A DNA stretch of 40,011 bases from an uncultured bacterium (GCA_903831295.1 CAIKXA010000113.1:1-40011), one strand, 5' to 3'. Numbered from the stretch's first letter, positions 8,766-19,190 are shown. Notes: a model not told the origin generated them from the letters alone. Made by a program: numbers and translations.

Positions 8766-11078
8766 TCAAGCCATATCAAGCTTGGGTTCAACGGCGCTGT
8801 GCGCCATGTCTTGTAGTTCGCTGCGAAGTTGACTGGCTCGATGGCGCGCTTCTTGCTCGCGTTTGCGGGCGCTATCCACGCGTTGGGTCAACTCTTGATC
8901 CAACTCCAATTGTCGGCGCAATGCAATGGCTTCTTGATCTGCCAATAGTTCGTGCTCCGCTTGCACCGCGAGCCGTTGTTGTTGAATTTGATTCGCCGCA
9001 TTTTGCGCCTCCGAAAGTGAGCGGCCAAGTCGTTCAAGTGTTTCGGTGGCGGCCGCGCCTTCGCGCACGGCCTGCTCCTCCAACGCCATGGCTTCCAATT
9101 CCATCTTCAACGATTTCTCCGCGGCGTCCACCGCTTGGCGCAACCGCTCACACGCCTCGCCCCGTTCGCGCAAACGATTGGCCTGCTCCTTGGCCATGGC
9201 GCGGCGACGATCAAGGTCGCGCTCCACTCGCTCCACTTCTTGCTCCAACCGAGTTGCGTCGGCTTGTGCCAACTCCGCCTCGGCCAATAATTTTTCCATG
9301 CGTGCCTGCGCCTCGCTGGCTTGACGTTGCTTTTCATGGCTCAACGCGGTGGCTTCTCGAGCCTGCGCGAAGGCGGTTTCTGCTTGCGCATCCGCTTCGC
9401 GAATGGCTTCAATTTCCTTGTATAACCGGCTGTTTGCAACTTCCACCGAATCGCGTTCGCGCCGCGCGCTGCGCTCCGCCTCTATGGCAACGGTTCGCTC
9501 CCTATCTGCGGAGGCTCGCGCTTCAATCTCAGCGGTGCGATCCCGTTCGAGCATTGCGATTGATTGCCCAAGTTCGGCGCGCGCGATGCTGGCTTGATCG
9601 CCCGCGGTCTTCGCCGTGACCAACAATTCATCAGCGCGACGCATGGCCTCTATCGCCAACTCGCGCTGCTTCTCAACACTTTCAATAAGTTCGCGCTCGC
9701 GCGCGGCGGCGGCATCCGCGCGGGCAAATGCTTGCTCAGCCGCGATGCGTTCAGTGTCGGCGCGGCGCGCGGCTTCTTCGGCCACAATTCGTTGTTCATT
9801 GGCGCGCCGTTGCGCGGCGTCCGCGGCGTTACGCTCCTCATCGGCGCGTTGACGTGCTTCCTCCACTGAAGTTCTCTCACGCTCCACGCGATCGATCATG
9901 GTTTGTACAAGCGCGCGCTCTTGCAACGCTTGTTCGGTGGCCACACGCACAGCCTCCTCAAATCGAGCTGATCGACTTTCCGATTCCCGCGCCACAACTT
10001 GCGCGCGCTCGGCGCGTTGCTGGGCCTCGGCCACAATCGACCGTGTCGCCTCGCAACGATCGTGGGCTTCCTTGGCCAAATTTTGATCACGCATCCAGCG
10101 GCTCTCGGCTTCTTGCGCGGCCTCGCGATCGGTTTGCGCGGCGGCGCGAATTTCATCGGCGTGCGCCTTGGACGCGGCGGCTGATGCGCGGTATTGCTCC
10201 GCCTCCTGCATCAGACGCTTGGCCTCCAGAGAGGCGCTTTCAGAGGCGTTTCGCAGTTGATTCGCATTCTCTTTTGACTGCACGGCCTGAGCTCGAACTT
10301 GATCGGCCGCGCCACGCGCCTCGGAAACTTGCTGATGCATTTGCTCCGCTTGATCGATTCGTTCCTCTATTTCGCGGAGTGTTTTCTGGGAGCCTTGGCG
10401 CTCCTCTTGCGCCAATTGAATCTCATTTTGTAATTGCGAAATTGAGGCCGCGTGCGTGGATTTCATCGACTCAAGTCGCTGCGCACGGGCGGCCAGATTG
10501 GCTTCGTGAATCGCATTTTGCTCAGCCACTTTTTGCTCATGCGCCAATCGCGCTTCGGCTTCGGCGCGCGATTGCGCTTCTAATCGCTCTTGTTCTTGCT
10601 CTGCAAATCGAATTTGATCCGCAGCCAACTGTTGCGCACGCTCGGCTCGACTTTGCTCGCGCTCTCGGCGCGTGCGCGCAAGTTGATCGCGCCACGTGCA
10701 AATTTCCGCCTTGAACAATTGGATTTTTTCATCCGATGCGTCGCGCGACTTCATCGCCGCCATTCGCAATTGCAACAAACATTCAAAGGCGGCATCGTGG
10801 ACATCGCGCCAACTGCGCCGATATAGATCAAGTTCAATGGCGCTGGTTTCAAACCGCTCAGCAAATATTTGCAGGGCTCCGGCGGCGTCATTTTGATGGC
10901 GTCGCAAAATATCCACCAACTCAGGAGAAACATCGGACGGCAACCGCAAGCGCGCCACCAATTCACCAACCTCCAACACAACGGCATGTTCTGCTTCCGT
11001 CAATGCGCGACCACCACTCATGCGCTTGGATTCCCAAGCGTCAAGGTAGGCGTCTAATGTTCGGGTGGTTTTTGCCAT
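8766..11078 (-). CDS. Giant coiled-coil protein of unknown function
   Basis: About 770 residues starting at MAKTTRTLDAYLDAW; an upstream reading to 11144 is an implausible hydrophobic extension. Residues 1 to about 125 look globular and helical (VVLEVGELVARLRLP, then RRSWRDVHDAAFECLLQLRMAA). From about 130 to the end it is nearly continuous Ala/Glu/Arg/Gln-rich heptad sequence with repeated EEARQRADEER and AQRRANEQR-like blocks. It has no signal peptide or membrane helix, so it is probably a cytoplasmic filament or scaffold. The high-GC third positions create long antisense open frames that are not genes. Its start is 236 bp from the end of the kinase gene on the same strand, so co-transcription is possible but not shown. 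Confidence 0.8.
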   Translation of the reverse strand: MAKTTRTLDAYLDAWESKRMSGGRALTEAEHAVVLEVGELVARLRLPSDVSPELVDILRRHQNDAAGALQIFAERFETSAIELDLYRRSWRDVHDAAFECLLQLRMAAMKSRDASDEKIQLFKAEICTWRDQLARTRREREQSRAERAQQLAADQIRFAEQEQERLEAQSRAEAEARLAHEQKVAEQNAIHEANLAARAQRLESMKSTHAASISQLQNEIQLAQEERQGSQKTLREIEERIDQAEQMHQQVSEARGAADQVRAQAVQSKENANQLRNASESASLEAKRLMQEAEQYRASAAASKAHADEIRAAAQTDREAAQEAESRWMRDQNLAKEAHDRCEATRSIVAEAQQRAERAQVVARESESRSARFEEAVRVATEQALQERALVQTMIDRVERERTSVEEARQRADEERNAADAAQRRANEQRIVAEEAARRADTERIAAEQAFARADAAAARERELIESVEKQRELAIEAMRRADELLVTAKTAGDQASIARAELGQSIAMLERDRTAEIEARASADRERTVAIEAERSARRERDSVEVANSRLYKEIEAIREADAQAETAFAQAREATALSHEKQRQASEAQARMEKLLAEAELAQADATRLEQEVERVERDLDRRRAMAKEQANRLRERGEACERLRQAVDAAEKSLKMELEAMALEEQAVREGAAATETLERLGRSLSEAQNAANQIQQQRLAVQAEHELLADQEAIALRRQLELDQELTQRVDSARKREQEARHRASQLRSELQDMAHSAVEPKLDMA

Positions 11079-11314
11079 AGTGGAACCAATCAAGAATCGG
11101 CGAATTTGGATTATGACATAAACCAATTCCCAAACCAATTGCAATTTATTTTCTAGGATTCAATACATTGCAAAAGTGCCAAATAACTGCGGAATTTGGG
11201 TCAAATAGAAATATTTTGCTTCTTTGGAGCATTTGGTGGGGGCTTGGAAGATGGTGAATTTGAGCTCGCCATTGGCGCCAGTGTTGGCGGGACTAGTGGA
11301 GGCGCGTTTGAAAC

Positions 11315-14113
11315 TTACGCAGCGGGCAATGGCGAAATATTCATGCTTGCGCCCGGCGTCGCATCTGCCTGAATTCGTTTCATAATGGCGCCAACGCGCG
11401 GGCGTTTGATCTGCTCCGCAACCCGCGTGGCGTTCGCTATCTCCAACTTCAATTCTTCAGTGGTTCCAAATTTTTTCAATACTTCAATAAGCGCTTCACG
11501 CGATTCAAGTTCAAGCATCAAGTCTTTGGTCTTCGCTGCGCACTCAACTCCAAGGCGCGAGAGCCGCAAAGCCTCCACCGGCTCCTCGGCAACAAGCGCA
11601 AGCTGCGAGTACGCGGATGAAATTGCGGCGAACCAACTTGCTCCCTCTTCTGGTCGCGCTGTGAGCGGAAGAGTTTCTCGAGCCAAGAGACGGGCCTCGT
11701 CCCTACGCCCCAGCATTCGCAATGCCCAAATTTTATTGGAGTTCATCATCAAGCGCAATTCATCAGAGAGCGCCACGCCTGTAATTTTCAAATCCGCGTT
11801 TTTGCGGTAATTGTTCGCGCTCGATACCGTGGAATCAATCAAATCAAGAGCGCTCTCGGCATCTCCTGCCTCAAGCAACACGCGTGATTTCATTCCTCCA
11901 GCTTCGATGAATGAATTCAATGAAGCGCTCAGCGCATTGGACAACTCCACGCTTGCTCGCGCCGCTTTACACATTCGGTTGGCTGCTTCTAATGATTTTT
12001 TTAAATCTTGGTTGTCAAGATAAATTTTGCAAAGCAATCCCTCGCCCCAACTTAATTCATCTTGTTTTTGCGCTGAATCCCCAGCTTGAGCCCTTGCGTT
12101 TGCCATGATGAGATACTGCGTAATTTGAGTTTGCGCCTCTTCAAGGCGACCCATATTGCGAAGGTCTTCCGCGTGCCAAAGGCATGCCAACAACCAGTCA
12201 TATTCCACCTTCGACGTGTCGCCCCCCTTGGCTTGCTTCAAATTTTTGGACCTTAAATTCACCAACTGCGTGGAGTAATTCAAGTTCTCTTGAAGATTGC
12301 CCTCCTCGACCGAAAGCTCCCGCATGCGGACCACGGCCAACCCAACCGCGCGCGCGGCGTCAAGATCATCTGGTTTTTCTTTCAGAATTTGTTCACGCAC
12401 ACGCAAACTTTCCTCGTACATTTTTCTGGCCTCGCCAAATTCTTTGCTGGCAAATAAAATATCGCCTCGACTTTGCAGGGCTCTGGTGATTTTTATTTGA
12501 TCTCCGCTATTTTTTGTGATGCCGTAAAGACGATTCGTTAGGCCAAGATATTCGCCCGACACACGCAAGCCCTCTTTGATATTTTTTGAATTATTGTGAA
12601 GCGCCACTTGTCGCTGCAAATTATCCGCCAGCTTCCGCAAGGCCTTCAGGTCATTGGGATTTATTTGAAGATCGGATCTTAAAATTTTCTCTTGATCCAT
12701 AAACGCCATCAATGACTTTTCAGGAGATCTTAAAAATGCATCTCCAGCACTAAGATCTACAACTCGCTTATCAACTTCTTTTCGATTTTCCTCAAGTTTC
12801 AACAGTGTCGCATCCGCATTTTTTTTGGCGTTCATGGCGAGCCCCGCAAAAATAGCCCAGCCAATTCCCAATAAAATCGCTGCGCTTGCCGCCACCGCAA
12901 GAATGGATCTATTTCGATGCATCCACTTTTGCGTGCGATACCCAACGCTTGTGGGTCGCGCCGAGATGGTCATATTCGCGGCATGCGCGTCTAAATCCGC
13001 GATCAGCGCGTCCACGGTTTTGTACCGACGTCCAGGCTCCTTGCGCATGGCCATCAACACAATGTTGTCGAGATCGCCACGCAATCTACGTCGCAATCTG
13101 TCCTTTATGCCTTGCTGCGTAGTCTTCTTGCCCAGTTCGCTGGTCTTGTTGGTCTCACCAATCGCCACCGTTACGTTCGCGCATGCGTTGCTTGGTAGAG
13201 GCGGTTCTGTCTCGCACACCTTGCGGCGAATTTCTTCAAATGGCAAGTTGGTGAAATCAAACGGCAATTGCTCCGTCAGGGTCTCGTACAAAATCACGCC
13301 CAGTGAATAAATGTCCGTACTGGCCGCCAGTGGATCGCCACGCAATTGCTCTGGACTTGCGTACATGGGCGTGAGCGGGCCAACATCACCAGGCAAAGTC
13401 TGTCCACTTTCCGCCGTGCTCACATCTGGATTTATAATTTTTGCGATGCCAAAGTCCAGCAACTTTGGAACGCCGTCCGGACCCACAATGACATTGGCGG
13501 GTTTCAAATCACGATGCACAATTCCAAGCGAATGCGCGTGGGCGACCGCCGAGCACACTTGCCGAAAAATTTCCAGGCGCTCGGAAACACTCAAATTTTG
13601 GCGCTTACACCATATATCCAGCGTCAAGCCCTCCACAAATTCCATGATGAAATAAGAGCGCCCATCCTCGGTCATGCCCGCGCCAAGGAGCCGCGAAATA
13701 TTTTGATGGTTCAGAGTGGAAAGCACCTTGCGCTCAAGATCAAATCTGCGCAGCACGGAATCGGAATCCATCCCGCGCTTGAGCAACTTGATCGCCACGC
13801 GCCGCTTGAGCAGATCGCTCTCCTGCGTGGCCAACCACACTTCACCAAATCCACCAACGCCCAATCGCTTTTCTATTTTGCAATCACCAATTCGTTCAAG
13901 TCGCGGAGCAAAGGATTGAACCGCCCCCGCATGCTGACCACCACTCAAATCGACGTGCGCGACTGGCATGGTGACATCGTTGTCCACGCCAGAATCAATT
14001 GTGTCTTTGGTATCTCCTAGCCGTGCCGCATTTTGAACCATATTGGTCTGCGCATCCAAAGTTAAATCAGGGCGCGGCGGCGTTGGCGGAATTGGATCTC
14101 CTTCTATGGACAT
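11315..14113 (-). CDS. Transmembrane serine/threonine protein kinase with TPR-like C-terminal region
   Basis: 932 residues from the ATG at 14113 (ATG 14152 and GTG 14248 are alternatives). The kinase domain spans about 77-380: Gly loop GVGGFGEV at 85-92, VAIK lysine 109, catalytic HRDLKPAN from 200, LLDFG 218-222 and MYASPEQ at 250-256. All catalytic residues are present, so it should be active. A single transmembrane helix lies at about 403-427. The ~500-residue remainder is helical and repeat-like (for example EFGEARKMYEESLRVREQ), as in planctomycete Hanks-type kinases with TPR-like repeats. The orientation implied is a cytoplasmic kinase and a C-terminal part beyond the membrane. The substrate is unknown; the downstream coiled-coil gene is the obvious neighbour to test. 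Confidence 0.92.
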   Translation of the reverse strand: MSIEGDPIPPTPPRPDLTLDAQTNMVQNAARLGDTKDTIDSGVDNDVTMPVAHVDLSGGQHAGAVQSFAPRLERIGDCKIEKRLGVGGFGEVWLATQESDLLKRRVAIKLLKRGMDSDSVLRRFDLERKVLSTLNHQNISRLLGAGMTEDGRSYFIMEFVEGLTLDIWCKRQNLSVSERLEIFRQVCSAVAHAHSLGIVHRDLKPANVIVGPDGVPKLLDFGIAKIINPDVSTAESGQTLPGDVGPLTPMYASPEQLRGDPLAASTDIYSLGVILYETLTEQLPFDFTNLPFEEIRRKVCETEPPLPSNACANVTVAIGETNKTSELGKKTTQQGIKDRLRRRLRGDLDNIVLMAMRKEPGRRYKTVDALIADLDAHAANMTISARPTSVGYRTQKWMHRNRSILAVAASAAILLGIGWAIFAGLAMNAKKNADATLLKLEENRKEVDKRVVDLSAGDAFLRSPEKSLMAFMDQEKILRSDLQINPNDLKALRKLADNLQRQVALHNNSKNIKEGLRVSGEYLGLTNRLYGITKNSGDQIKITRALQSRGDILFASKEFGEARKMYEESLRVREQILKEKPDDLDAARAVGLAVVRMRELSVEEGNLQENLNYSTQLVNLRSKNLKQAKGGDTSKVEYDWLLACLWHAEDLRNMGRLEEAQTQITQYLIMANARAQAGDSAQKQDELSWGEGLLCKIYLDNQDLKKSLEAANRMCKAARASVELSNALSASLNSFIEAGGMKSRVLLEAGDAESALDLIDSTVSSANNYRKNADLKITGVALSDELRLMMNSNKIWALRMLGRRDEARLLARETLPLTARPEEGASWFAAISSAYSQLALVAEEPVEALRLSRLGVECAAKTKDLMLELESREALIEVLKKFGTTEELKLEIANATRVAEQIKRPRVGAIMKRIQADATPGASMNISPLPAA

Positions 14114-14507
14114 TGCGTTCGCACCAAGATAAATGAAATCGACCAAAGTCATTTCATAGCTGAAGGAAAGTTGCTTGGGACCACCGCCCCAACGACGTTT
14201 TTGAGAATCTTGACGGTCAATATGAAATCCATCATGTTGACTTTGCACTTGCCTTCTTGCTGGGGTCGCTATGCGACTTTTTTAGCTCAACTGAACCCCG
14301 TTCAATAGATCGAAAACGCCATTTGAATGTGGACCTATTCAATAAAAATGCTCCAAAGAATGCCATAAACGTCAAAGTTATAAGACATTGACTTTGCTAT
14401 TTCAGCATCATTTTAAAATTTCATTTTGACCCGAGAAATCTGGGTCTATTGTGCAATACAGAGGTTGAGATTCCTAGTTCTTAGTTTTTCATGCTGAAAA
14501 TAAATTT
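14114..14507. other. Intergenic region between divergent kinase and protease genes
   Basis: No gene seen. It probably holds both promoters. Two structures are visible. One is a 5-bp hairpin with a three-base loop (GTCGC TAT GCGAC, 14265-14277) followed by six T on the plus strand. The other is an interrupted palindrome GACCC...GGGTC at about 14429-14447, which lies in the upstream region of the protease gene and could be an operator. Neither is strong. The part close to the protease start is AT-rich. Confidence 0.4.
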
Positions 14508-16667
14508 ATGCGTTTGACCCTTGATTCATTTATTGCTGGTCTAGTGGCTTTGCCAGCCATGATGTGTTCATTTGCTCAAGCTGGCGGGGTTCACACAGAG
14601 ACAGAGATAGACGCCCCTTTGATTTGGTCGGATGTCGCCATTGATGCCTCGTCTGGAATTCAGCAAAGCTCACCTACTGAGGAAACTCTCGCGTGGTACT
14701 CCATGGTTCAAGCGCCAAATGCGAATTGGCTTCGCCTTGAATTTAGCGATGATTCCAAATTGGCCTTGGCCGCCAACGACACTGAAACAGATAGCTACAT
14801 TCGCATCACAAGTTTATTTGATGGCGCGGAGCAAATTCTCAACGCGCAAAGTTTGGCGCAGTGGCACAACACCAGCGCCTACTTCAATGGCGACATTGTG
14901 ATCATTGAGTTGATCTCGGGCAAGAATAATTCCACCAGCAGTATTTCCATCAAGAGCACGCAAGTGGGCGAAGACATTGTGGTCAGCAAATCCCAATGCG
15001 GTAACACCGATGATCGAATCGCATCGATTGACCCGCGTGTTTGCAGAATCACCCCAGTGGGTTGCACGGGTTGGATGATCAACGATGCAAACCACATGTT
15101 TCTTAGCGCGGGCCACTGTCCCGGAAATACTTTCTCCGTGGTTCAATTCAATGTGCCGCTTTCGCAAAGCTCTGGAACCATCGTGAATCCGCCGCCAGAA
15201 GATCAATATCCCATCGACACCACAAGCGTTCAATATTCCAACGGTGGAATTGGCAATGACTGGTGCTACTTTGGAGTGTTTCCAAATTCAAACACCGGAC
15301 TCACGCCGTTTCAAAAACAACAAGCCGCTTTTACATTGGCGGCCCCGCCAGCAGCCAGCGGAAAAACCATCCGCATCACCGGCTTTGGCGTAGACACAGG
15401 CAACGCAAACCAGACCAATCAAACGCATACCGGTGCGTTCACCAGCAACTCAGGAACCACCCTGCGATACACCGCCGACACAACCGGGGGCAATTCGGGC
15501 TCTCCAGTTATTGTTGAAGGCTTAGGCGTTGCAGTTGGAATTCATACCAACGGTGGTTGCACCACAAGTGGTGGATCCAACTCTGGAACCAGTTACAACC
15601 AAACCGCGCTTCGCAACGCCCTGATCAATCCCACTGGCGCTTGCAAATCGATCGCATTCACGTATCCAAATGGATTGCCAACACAATTCAGCACGGTTGG
15701 TGGCGATCAAATTACGGTGACATTCACATCTCCGTCCAGCGCCGCGGCTCTGCCAAAAATGATTTGGAAATACGAGAACGCAACCACCACTTCATCCATC
15801 AGCGGTGTTCTTGTTTCTGGAAACACATACACATTCACCACGCCTGCGTTCACCTGCGGCTCGCGCGTTCTCTTTGGCTTCTCAGCAAGAATTGGCCCCA
15901 CGGGCGGTCTTTGCACTTCTCCATCCGCGCTTCCTCAACAGTGGTATGCCGCAGTTGCCACATCGATCAACCTCATCCTGTGGGCTGACTATTTTGAAAC
16001 CGATCAATCATGGACCACAAGTTCTTCGGGAACCACAACGGGTCTATGGACGCGCGGCGCGCCAAATGCGGGTGGCTTCAATGGTGATCCATTGCTTGAC
16101 TCGGATGGCAGCGGAAAATGTTTTGTCACAGGAAACATCGAAGGAAACAGTCTGCGCGCTGGAAACGTGACGCTGACAAGTCCCCTGCTGGACGCTACAA
16201 ACGCGTTCACGCCATATTTGAGTTACTCAAGATGGGCCGTGAACAAGTCCACAACTTTGCCAACGCAAGCCGTGATGAAAGTGCAATTGTCGGATGACAA
16301 CGGACTCAATTGGGTTGATGTGGAGACGGTTGAATCCGATGGAACGAATGCAAGATGGGTGAGCCGCCAGATTGCCGTGCAAGACTTTGTCAACGCCACC
16401 AACCAACTACGCGTTCGCTTTATCGCAAGCGACACTACGGGCAATAGCGTTGTTGAAGCGGGTGTTGATGGCGTTCGCTTGCTCGCGGACGACGGCTTGG
16501 GGTGGTGCGGTCCGCAAGGCGATTTCAACAACGATCGCGTAATCAATGCGGCCGATCTTGGCGTGATGCTGACTCGCTTTGGTCAAGGCGGGATCACTGA
16601 TCTTGATAATGATGGCACAACCAATTCCACCGATATTGGATTGTGGCTGTTGCTTCTTCCTGAATAA
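14508..16667 (+). CDS. Secreted trypsin-like serine protease with C-terminal dockerin-like domain
   Basis: 719 residues with a signal peptide (about 1-26). The peptidase domain (about 160-375) shows a chymotrypsin-type triad: His 203 in LSAGHC, Asp 251 in GNDWCY and Ser 330 in TGGNSGSP. A ~130-residue upstream segment may be a pro-region or N-terminal beta domain. After the protease come a beta-sandwich-like region and a jelly-roll-like segment (about 490-655, starting DYFETDQSW). The final ~55 residues hold two calcium-binding dockerin-like loops (GDFNNDRVINAADLG and DLDNDGTTNSTDIG), a common end of Phycisphaerae exported proteins. Predicted to act outside the cell on proteins. It stands alone, divergent from the kinase. 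Confidence 0.9.
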   Translation: MRLTLDSFIAGLVALPAMMCSFAQAGGVHTETEIDAPLIWSDVAIDASSGIQQSSPTEETLAWYSMVQAPNANWLRLEFSDDSKLALAANDTETDSYIRITSLFDGAEQILNAQSLAQWHNTSAYFNGDIVIIELISGKNNSTSSISIKSTQVGEDIVVSKSQCGNTDDRIASIDPRVCRITPVGCTGWMINDANHMFLSAGHCPGNTFSVVQFNVPLSQSSGTIVNPPPEDQYPIDTTSVQYSNGGIGNDWCYFGVFPNSNTGLTPFQKQQAAFTLAAPPAASGKTIRITGFGVDTGNANQTNQTHTGAFTSNSGTTLRYTADTTGGNSGSPVIVEGLGVAVGIHTNGGCTTSGGSNSGTSYNQTALRNALINPTGACKSIAFTYPNGLPTQFSTVGGDQITVTFTSPSSAAALPKMIWKYENATTTSSISGVLVSGNTYTFTTPAFTCGSRVLFGFSARIGPTGGLCTSPSALPQQWYAAVATSINLILWADYFETDQSWTTSSSGTTTGLWTRGAPNAGGFNGDPLLDSDGSGKCFVTGNIEGNSLRAGNVTLTSPLLDATNAFTPYLSYSRWAVNKSTTLPTQAVMKVQLSDDNGLNWVDVETVESDGTNARWVSRQIAVQDFVNATNQLRVRFIASDTTGNSVVEAGVDGVRLLADDGLGWCGPQGDFNNDRVINAADLGVMLTRFGQGGITDLDNDGTTNSTDIGLWLLLLPE

Positions 16668-16865
16668 ATTCACGGTTCGATCATGAATGGCGGATGCGGC
16701 AAGCAGTTACATGAAATGTCTTTGAACCACAGCAATTTTTGCCGCACGTCGAAATAGCCTCGCACGCAAAATGAATTTCGGCGAAGATAAAGGTGTGTTC
16801 ATAGACAAAATCTTCTATCCATCCACTGCCCGTTTGTTCATGCCTTGCAAAATAAAGGTGACGTC

Positions 16866-17879
16866 GTGAAGAGCGACATAGTTCAATCTCAGGCCGTGAA
16901 AACTCGACGCGAGGCCTGCGAACTTCTTTGCATTGGAATCGCCGGCACTGAATTGCTTGAGCAAGAGGCTGCATTGCTCGCGGGCGGTGTACGCAACGTA
17001 ATCCTGTTCGCGCGCAATTACCGCGACAGTGCGCAACTTACGCGCCTCAGTGCGACCATTCGCAACGCGGCACAAGGGCCCGTGTTGATCAGCGTTGATC
17101 AAGAAGGCGGTCGCGTGCAGAGATTTTGCGGCGCGTCGTTTCCAGATCAACCCGCCGCGCGTGACTTGGGTCACCAAGGTGTAAACGCGGTTGCGAAGTG
17201 GACCCGCGAAACTGCGTTGGCATTGCGCGCATGCGGCGTGAATATGAACTTGGCTCCAGTGCTTGATGTGGATAGCAATCCCAAGAACCCCGTAATTGGT
17301 GATCGATCATTGAGCCGCGACGCGAATGTTGTGGCCCAACTTGGCGCGGCGTGCGTGCAAACAATGCAGGCTTGTGGCGTGGCGGCGTGCGGGAAACATT
17401 TTCCTGGCCATGGCGACACCGATGTTGACAGCCATTTTGATTTACCAAAACTGCCGCACCCACTCACGCGCTTGGAGCAACTTGAATTTGTTCCATTTCG
17501 CGCGGCAATGAAGGCCAATATCGCAGCAATCATGTCGGCGCATGTCGTGTTTGAAGCCATCGATCCACATGTGCCTGGAACACTCAGCGCGAAAGTGATC
17601 ACGGGGTTGCTGCGCGGCACGCTTGGATTTGATGGATTGATTTTGACCGATGATTTGGAAATGAAAGCCGTCGCCGACCGCTTTGAAATTGGCGACGCCG
17701 CCGTACGCGCCGTGGAAGCTGGATGCGACATACTTCTTGTATGCAAGAATCTACCCGTGCAAATCCAGGCGATCGATGGTCTTTCGCGCGCGATTGCCAG
17801 TGGACGCATTTCACAAGATCGACTGGCGCAATCAAGGCGTCGTCTTGAATTGGTTTTGAACACGCACGCAAAAATGTAA
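16866..17879 (+). CDS. nagZ: Glycoside hydrolase family 3, beta-N-acetylhexosaminidase (NagZ-like)
   Basis: 337 residues. The GH3 NagZ signature KHFPGHGDTDVDSH lies at about 177-190 and supplies the His/Asp acid-base dyad; the nucleophile Asp is in LILTDDLEM at about 262. The length fits the single-domain NagZ type. NagZ removes N-acetylglucosamine from muropeptides during peptidoglycan recycling in the cytoplasm, and no signal peptide is seen here. I chose the GTG at 16866 because AAAGGTG ends seven bases before it; a TTG at 16845 would add seven residues. It is convergent with the exporter gene. The ~200 bp upstream (16668-16865) shows no gene. Confidence 0.9.
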   Translation: MKSDIVQSQAVKTRREACELLCIGIAGTELLEQEAALLAGGVRNVILFARNYRDSAQLTRLSATIRNAAQGPVLISVDQEGGRVQRFCGASFPDQPAARDLGHQGVNAVAKWTRETALALRACGVNMNLAPVLDVDSNPKNPVIGDRSLSRDANVVAQLGAACVQTMQACGVAACGKHFPGHGDTDVDSHFDLPKLPHPLTRLEQLEFVPFRAAMKANIAAIMSAHVVFEAIDPHVPGTLSAKVITGLLRGTLGFDGLILTDDLEMKAVADRFEIGDAAVRAVEAGCDILLVCKNLPVQIQAIDGLSRAIASGRISQDRLAQSRRRLELVLNTHAKM

Positions 17880-17942
17880 TTTCACTTGAACGATTTATAA
17901 AAAAATATTCTTCCAGGTCACGCGAACTCGTTCATGCTTGAG

Positions 17943-19190
17943 TTACGCCGTTCGCCGCGGCGGAACAAACACGTTCGCCGCCAGAAGTCCTGCGACTAAC
18001 GATCCAGCGACGACAAGCGCCGCAATGGCCCAACTCGCTCCGCTTGCCGCGTCATTGTGAAACAAGGCTGACGCTCCGCGCATTCCCAACGAACCCGGCA
18101 CCAATGGAATCAATCCGGGTGCGATCACCATGTTGGGGGAGCGCTTGGTGACATGGCTGAAAATATTTCCAGTCAAACTCACAAGAAACGCGCCAATGCA
18201 CACGCCAAGTTGCGGGCCAACCAACACCGCGCCAAATCGTGCGCCGTACAAACCCAACAATACCGCGCACAAAATAATAAAACTGTCGCGAATTTTTGCT
18301 TGCAGTAAAATCAACATGGCAAATGCGATTGAAAATGCGGCGGGAAGAATGGTCCAAGGCAACAGCGGTTCGCTGACAATGCTTTGAATGGCGGGTAAAT
18401 GCTCGACAATTTTGTCGCCAATCGCCACGCCAAATCCAAGCGCCAACAACGTCATGGTGGCACCAACAAATCTACTTCCACCGCTGGCTAAATTGCGCGT
18501 GGCCACCTCGGTGAGCGATGTTGTGAGCGTGTACCCAGGCAGTAGCGACACGATGCTGGCAAGCACGACAATGTTCGTTCCCATCGGCGGAAAAAGCCAA
18601 GAGAGCAACCATGCGCCGAGCGTGGCGATGATTCCCGCGATAAATTCGGTGACCGCGGCACGGTCTCTTCGCATGTTGAATAGAACAACCATGGTTCCAA
18701 TCAACATTCCCAGAATCGCGCTTGCCAAAATTTCGCGAAGGCCGCCAGTGAAAAAACGGGCGGCTGCCGATGCGGACAATCCGTATGCGAGCATTTGCCA
18801 GAGCAACCCGAAATCATTTGGACGTAAATGCAATTCACGAAAGGCGCGTGTTCCCTGGGCGCAAGTGATATCGCCCTCAAGAACCTGGCGCTGAATCACA
18901 TGCATTTCATCGCGGCTGCTTAATTGAATGGAGCCTGGATCAACCCGCAAATGAAATGTGCGCTGGCGATCAAGCGGTCCAACCGAAATAGCGAGATACG
19001 TTGGAAGGCTAAAGATTTGCACGGCGAGTCCAAGACGCGAACCTGTGCGCACCAACTCCGCCTCTAGAACATGCGCGGGCGCGCCATACAAATGCAACGT
19101 TCTTGCGCACTCCACTAAAAAAATTTCCGCGTCCGTCTTGGTGTCCGTGGAGGGCTTCGGCTCATCGACTCGTATCAAACCCTGGGTCAT
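17943..19190 (-). CDS. Threonine/serine exporter (ThrE) family membrane protein
   Basis: 415 residues. The soluble N-terminal half (about 20-150) carries the ThrE family pattern of an ECARTLHLYGAPAHVLE helix and a strand RTFHLRVDPG. The C-terminal half has about ten hydrophobic segments, beginning near QMLAYGLSASAAARFF, with the typical GYTLTTSLTEVATRNLASG and APGLIPLVPGSLGMRG motifs. Known members export threonine and serine; the substrate here is not determined. The ATG at 19190 overlaps the stop of the agmatine deiminase gene as ATGA, indicating translational coupling. This placement suggests a link with amine or amino-acid metabolism. Confidence 0.87.
   Translation of the reverse strand: MTQGLIRVDEPKPSTDTKTDAEIFLVECARTLHLYGAPAHVLEAELVRTGSRLGLAVQIFSLPTYLAISVGPLDRQRTFHLRVDPGSIQLSSRDEMHVIQRQVLEGDITCAQGTRAFRELHLRPNDFGLLWQMLAYGLSASAAARFFTGGLREILASAILGMLIGTMVVLFNMRRDRAAVTEFIAGIIATLGAWLLSWLFPPMGTNIVVLASIVSLLPGYTLTTSLTEVATRNLASGGSRFVGATMTLLALGFGVAIGDKIVEHLPAIQSIVSEPLLPWTILPAAFSIAFAMLILLQAKIRDSFIILCAVLLGLYGARFGAVLVGPQLGVCIGAFLVSLTGNIFSHVTKRSPNMVIAPGLIPLVPGSLGMRGASALFHNDAASGASWAIAALVVAGSLVAGLLAANVFVPPRRTA

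Noticed and set aside
8705-10714. Long plus-strand open frames opposite the coiled-coil gene
   Set aside because: Arg/Pro/Ala-rich translations typical of antisense to a GC-biased, low-complexity coding strand; no domains.
11201-11272. 23-residue Pro/Lys/Ser-rich minus-strand frame between the kinase and coiled-coil genes
   Set aside because: No ribosome site and no supporting similarity; too short to claim.
14265-14283. Short hairpin with six T as a terminator
   Set aside because: Only a 5-bp stem with a three-base loop and no plus-strand gene ends nearby; kept only as a note in the intergenic entry.
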